In this document: in pieces, positions 20,898 to 23,466 of the stretch
How positions within the stretch are numbered: position 1 is the stretch's first letter
Layout: each line of letters starts with the position of its first letter
From: Aquifex sp964425585
Lineage (GTDB): Bacteria > Aquificota > Aquificia > Aquificales > Aquificaceae
DNA length: 23,466 bases
Direction: 5' to 3'
Assembly: GCA_964425585.1 (NCBI GenBank)
Contig: CAYRMG010000018.1
Span: 1-23,466, forward strand
Translations under genes and position numbers: made by a program
The notes under the pieces: model-generated
What the model was told of the DNA's origin: nothing
What the model saw: only the letters and a program-made list of their open reading frames with translations
Database searches by the model: none

Positions 20898-22365
20898 GCT
20901 CTATAAGAAAGATATCTCCCCTATTCTGTATCGCTAAGGTTCCCTTTCTTCCCGTTATTACAAATATTCTTCCTTCCGAATCTCTCACTAACGCCTGAAC
21001 AGCCTCTTCAAACTTTCTCCCTTTGAGCTTTACCGCCTCAAAGATACCTTTCTTTTTCTCTATAATGCTCCAAAGCTCCCCCTGGGTGAACTTGGTAAAT
21101 CCCACCACGGAAAAAATCGGAGAACTCTTATTTTTGGGGATAAGGGGAAGAACCTTTCCGAAAACTTCGGTAAAGGAAGGTCTTACGTAAAAGATATACT
21201 TGCTTCCATCCGCATAGCTGTATTCTTCGGGAAGTTCCACAATGGTATAAGATGAACCGAAACCTTCTTCCGAAAGAACCTCCTCCCCTTTGTAGTAAAC
21301 CCTAAGTTTTCTTTCTCCGTCCACAAAAATGAGAAACTCATCAAGCGCAAGGGCACCGTCAATTCTGAAATCCTCGGGAAGACTTAATTTATCCGCTTTA
21401 ACAAGCTTATCACCTTTTAATTCAAACCTGTAAACCTCACCCCAATAATCCCTTTCGTTGAACTCCTGTCCTACGAGAATTTTTTCTCCCCTCTTTATGA
21501 AGTAGCCGAATATGTAGGGAATGTCCTTCTCAACCAAGATAAAGGAATCTCCTATTGGCTTTAGCATAGCACTTGAAGCTCTTCCGTTTGTAACGATATT
21601 TACAAAGACGTGTTCCTTATAGCAAACCACACCTACAGGATACCCGGGAGGAAGGGCATAGGAAGTTATCTCTACAAAATCACTTTTGAGAACTTCATAA
21701 ACCTTTATACCGCTCTCATAGAGGACTATAAGGTAATCCTTTTTACCTGAAAGCTTACATACATCTGCGGAAAGGGGTAAATAATCTAAGCTTCTTACGT
21801 ATTTTGCCTTAACTATAAAATCCTCGGGATAGTATTCTTTTTCCTTTACGTAGGCTTTCCTTTCAATCGGGAAAAAGGCTACGGGTTTTCCGAGGTATGA
21901 AACTCCGTATCCGTTTTCAAGTTCCTTTACCAGATAAGTGCAGTTATCCCTTCCCTCTTTCAGATTTTTAACAACACTGCTGAGAGCGTAAAATCCTTCA
22001 TCACCGCCCTCGTAACAAACGGTTCCTATCTCCAGCCTTACTTTATCCCCTTCTTTAATTCCCCTGTCTTCAAGAATTTTTGCAAAAGAGTAAGCCTCCT
22101 TTGGTTCCGTTATCTCAACTTTCCCCGTTTTCTTTTCCTCATACCCGAGAATTTTCTTCGTAATGGGGTGAATTATCGGCTCACCTTTTCTTATTACCTC
22201 AAATCTTTCCCCGGGAAACGCTTTTCCTTTTGGCAGGTCAAGGATTACAATATCTCCCTCCTTTTTTACTACATAACCCTCCCTCTGGAAAAACTTAAGA
22301 AGATTATCCGGAACTTGACCGAAGGACAAAGTTATCAATAGAAGGAAGAGGCTAAGCATAAACAT
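20884..22365 (-). CDS. secreted protein of unknown function, FlgT-C-like domain plus possible beta-propeller
   Basis: A 493-residue protein with a clear signal peptide (MFMLSLFLLLITLSFGQ). Residues about 30-115 resemble the small beta domain found at the end of FlgT and similar envelope proteins: ERFEVIRKGEPIIHPITKKILG, then VEITE and a closing GDKVRLEIG. The rest is a long series of short strands with repeated turns such as GKKDYLIVLYESGIKVYEV and SEGRIFVITGRKGTLAI, which suggests a beta-propeller, though no copy-to-copy motif is strict enough to count blades. Four Cys are in the exported part, possibly paired. The start codon overlaps the end of leuB by 14 bases. The function is unknown. 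Confidence 0.8.
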   Translation of the reverse strand: MFMLSLFLLLITLSFGQVPDNLLKFFQREGYVVKKEGDIVILDLPKGKAFPGERFEVIRKGEPIIHPITKKILGYEEKKTGKVEITEPKEAYSFAKILEDRGIKEGDKVRLEIGTVCYEGGDEGFYALSSVVKNLKEGRDNCTYLVKELENGYGVSYLGKPVAFFPIERKAYVKEKEYYPEDFIVKAKYVRSLDYLPLSADVCKLSGKKDYLIVLYESGIKVYEVLKSDFVEITSYALPPGYPVGVVCYKEHVFVNIVTNGRASSAMLKPIGDSFILVEKDIPYIFGYFIKRGEKILVGQEFNERDYWGEVYRFELKGDKLVKADKLSLPEDFRIDGALALDEFLIFVDGERKLRVYYKGEEVLSEEGFGSSYTIVELPEEYSYADGSKYIFYVRPSFTEVFGKVLPLIPKNKSSPIFSVVGFTKFTQGELWSIIEKKKGIFEAVKLKGRKFEEAVQALVRDSEGRIFVITGRKGTLAIQNRGDIFLIELRPL

Positions 22366-23446
22366 TTTTTAACCTCTCTATATTTTCAATAATTTTATCT
22401 GTTATTTCCTTTGTTCCCACTTTTTTGCATCCCTCACTCCATATGTCGGGAGTTCTGTATCCTTGGTTTAGTGTTTCTTCTACCGCCTTTTCTATGAGGT
22501 CATGTGCTTTATCCATTCCGAATGAATATTTAAGCATCATAGCCGCGGAAAGTATTGTAGCTATAGGGTTTGCTATTCCTTTCCCCGCTATGTCCGGAGC
22601 AGAGCCGTGAACGGGTTCATAAAGGGCATACTTATCTCCCACACTTGCCGACGGAAGCATACCGAGGCTACCCACAACAACCCCCGCTTCGTCCGAAAGT
22701 ATATCCCCGAAGATGTTTCCCGTGACTATAACGTCAAAGGTTGTGGGTCTTCTCACGAGCTGCATCGCACAGTTATCAACGTAAAGGTGTTCAAGTTCAA
22801 CGTCAGGAAAGTTTTTCTTTTCCTCTTCTACTATCTCCCTCCATAGGGCGCTTACCTCAAGAACGTTCGCCTTATCAACGCTTGTTAGCTTTTTCCTTCT
22901 TTTTCTTGCTATTTCAAATCCTTTTCTCACAACCCTTCTTATTTCTTCCTCCGTATACTTCATCGTGTTTATCGCATATCTTTTCCCGTTTTCTTCGTAT
23001 ATACCCCTCGGCTCCCCGTAGTATATACCCGATGTGAGTTCCCTTATCACAAGCATATCTGTTCCCTTTACGACTTCTTCCTTCAAAGGAGATGCGTCCA
23101 CGAGTGCATCCCATACCTTTGCAGGTCTTAGGTTTGCGTAAAGGTCAAGCTCTTTTCTTATCTTAAGAAGACCTTTCTCAGGTCTTTTGTCCGTCGGTAA
23201 GTTATCCCACTTCGGACCTCCAACCGCACCCAGAAGTATAGCATCGGATTCTTTGCAAAGTTCCAGTGTTTCATCGGGAAGGGGATTCCCCGTTTTATCT
23301 ATTGCTATTCCGCCTATTAACCCCTCTCTGTATTCAAACGCAACACCGTATATCTCTGCTATCTTATCAAGAACTCTTATTGCCTGATCAACTATCTCAG
23401 GCCCTATACCGTCCCCTTTCAGAACTGCTATTTTGAATTTCTTCAT
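22352..23446 (-). CDS. leuB: 3-isopropylmalate dehydrogenase
   Basis: Oxidises and decarboxylates 3-isopropylmalate with NAD+ in Leu synthesis. The 364-residue protein opens with KIAVLKGDGIGPEIV. LLGAVGGPKWDNLP, LRKELDLYANLRPAKVW, GNIFGDILSDEAGVV (metal-binding Asp residues) and the NAD-binding GSAPDIAGKGIANP are all LeuB patterns, and the last separates it from isocitrate dehydrogenase. The length is normal. The ATG has no Shine-Dalgarno but TAAAAT eight bases upstream. No other leu gene is in view. Confidence 0.97.
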   Translation of the reverse strand: MKKFKIAVLKGDGIGPEIVDQAIRVLDKIAEIYGVAFEYREGLIGGIAIDKTGNPLPDETLELCKESDAILLGAVGGPKWDNLPTDKRPEKGLLKIRKELDLYANLRPAKVWDALVDASPLKEEVVKGTDMLVIRELTSGIYYGEPRGIYEENGKRYAINTMKYTEEEIRRVVRKGFEIARKRRKKLTSVDKANVLEVSALWREIVEEEKKNFPDVELEHLYVDNCAMQLVRRPTTFDVIVTGNIFGDILSDEAGVVVGSLGMLPSASVGDKYALYEPVHGSAPDIAGKGIANPIATILSAAMMLKYSFGMDKAHDLIEKAVEETLNQGYRTPDIWSEGCKKVGTKEITDKIIENIERLKNVYA

Positions 23447-23466
23447 AGGGAAGTATTTTAAACTAT
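23447..23466 (-). promoter_or_regulatory. possible leuB promoter
   Basis: On the minus strand TAAAAT (23460-23455) is followed by eight bases and the ATG at 23446, the same leaderless-type arrangement as gmk and guaA. The -35 region would lie beyond the window edge. Confidence 0.4.

Overview
The window looks like a compact, almost gap-free piece of chromosome from a hyperthermophilic Aquificaceae bacterium close to Aquifex. The tmRNA and ribosomal protein L34 match what I remember of Aquifex aeolicus almost base for base or residue for residue. The order rpmH-yidD-yidC lacks rnpA, as expected for Aquifex, which uses a protein-only RNase P instead. Proteins are rich in Lys, Glu, Arg and Ile, and G+C is moderate (about 40-45% by eye). 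No rRNA, tRNA, insertion sequence, prophage or CRISPR array was seen. A run of 100 N at 6216-6315 marks an assembly gap, so this is a draft assembly.

Layout. The left edge holds a possible gene 3' end and ssrA (tmRNA, + strand). Facing it is a long minus-strand operon, read from 5106 down to 370: atpB, a Usp-like gene, atpE (with signal peptide), rpmH, yidD, yidC, a lone cas6 and an endonuclease III/MagIII-like glycosylase whose frame runs into the 3' end of tmRNA. Next come hisF (+), then gmk-rpoZ-L,D-transpeptidase (-, read from 8048), then a + operon of a WrbA-like flavoprotein, a DksA-like zinc protein, an AlaC-like aminotransferase and a small CC-terminated protein. Then come radA (-) and a minus-strand set nitrilase-family amidase, FrdB/TfrB-like iron-sulfur subunit and AT-rich PhnD-like protein. 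The right part has a potassium channel with an RCK domain (+), guaA (-), folE (+), an orphan moxR (-), lon (+), a secreted protein of unknown function (-) and leuB (-).

How the genes fit together. Most of the content is housekeeping: ATP synthase F0, membrane protein insertion (YidC/YidD, beside the signal-peptide-bearing AtpE), ribosome rescue, nucleotide synthesis (GuaA, Gmk, FolE), His and Leu synthesis, DNA repair (RadA, glycosylase) and protein quality control (Lon). Gene junctions are extremely tight. All five divergent junctions are 16-64 bp long, and four carry overlapping -10-like hexamers (the fifth, guaA/folE, has separate ones). Eleven starts lack a Shine-Dalgarno sequence and have such a hexamer 6-9 bases upstream, which suggests leaderless mRNAs. 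Genes inside operons mostly have strong Shine-Dalgarno sequences. Convergent genes overlap or abut, with no hairpin terminators seen.

The most unusual items are: the Cas6-family protein translationally coupled to yidC, in a ribosomal-protein/insertase operon that has lost rnpA, and lacking the usual N-terminal catalytic His; the glycosylase/tmRNA antisense overlap; the AT-rich cytoplasmic PhnD-like protein next to an FrdB-like subunit; and the apparent fusion of an L,D-transpeptidase with an OmpA-like domain across the gap.
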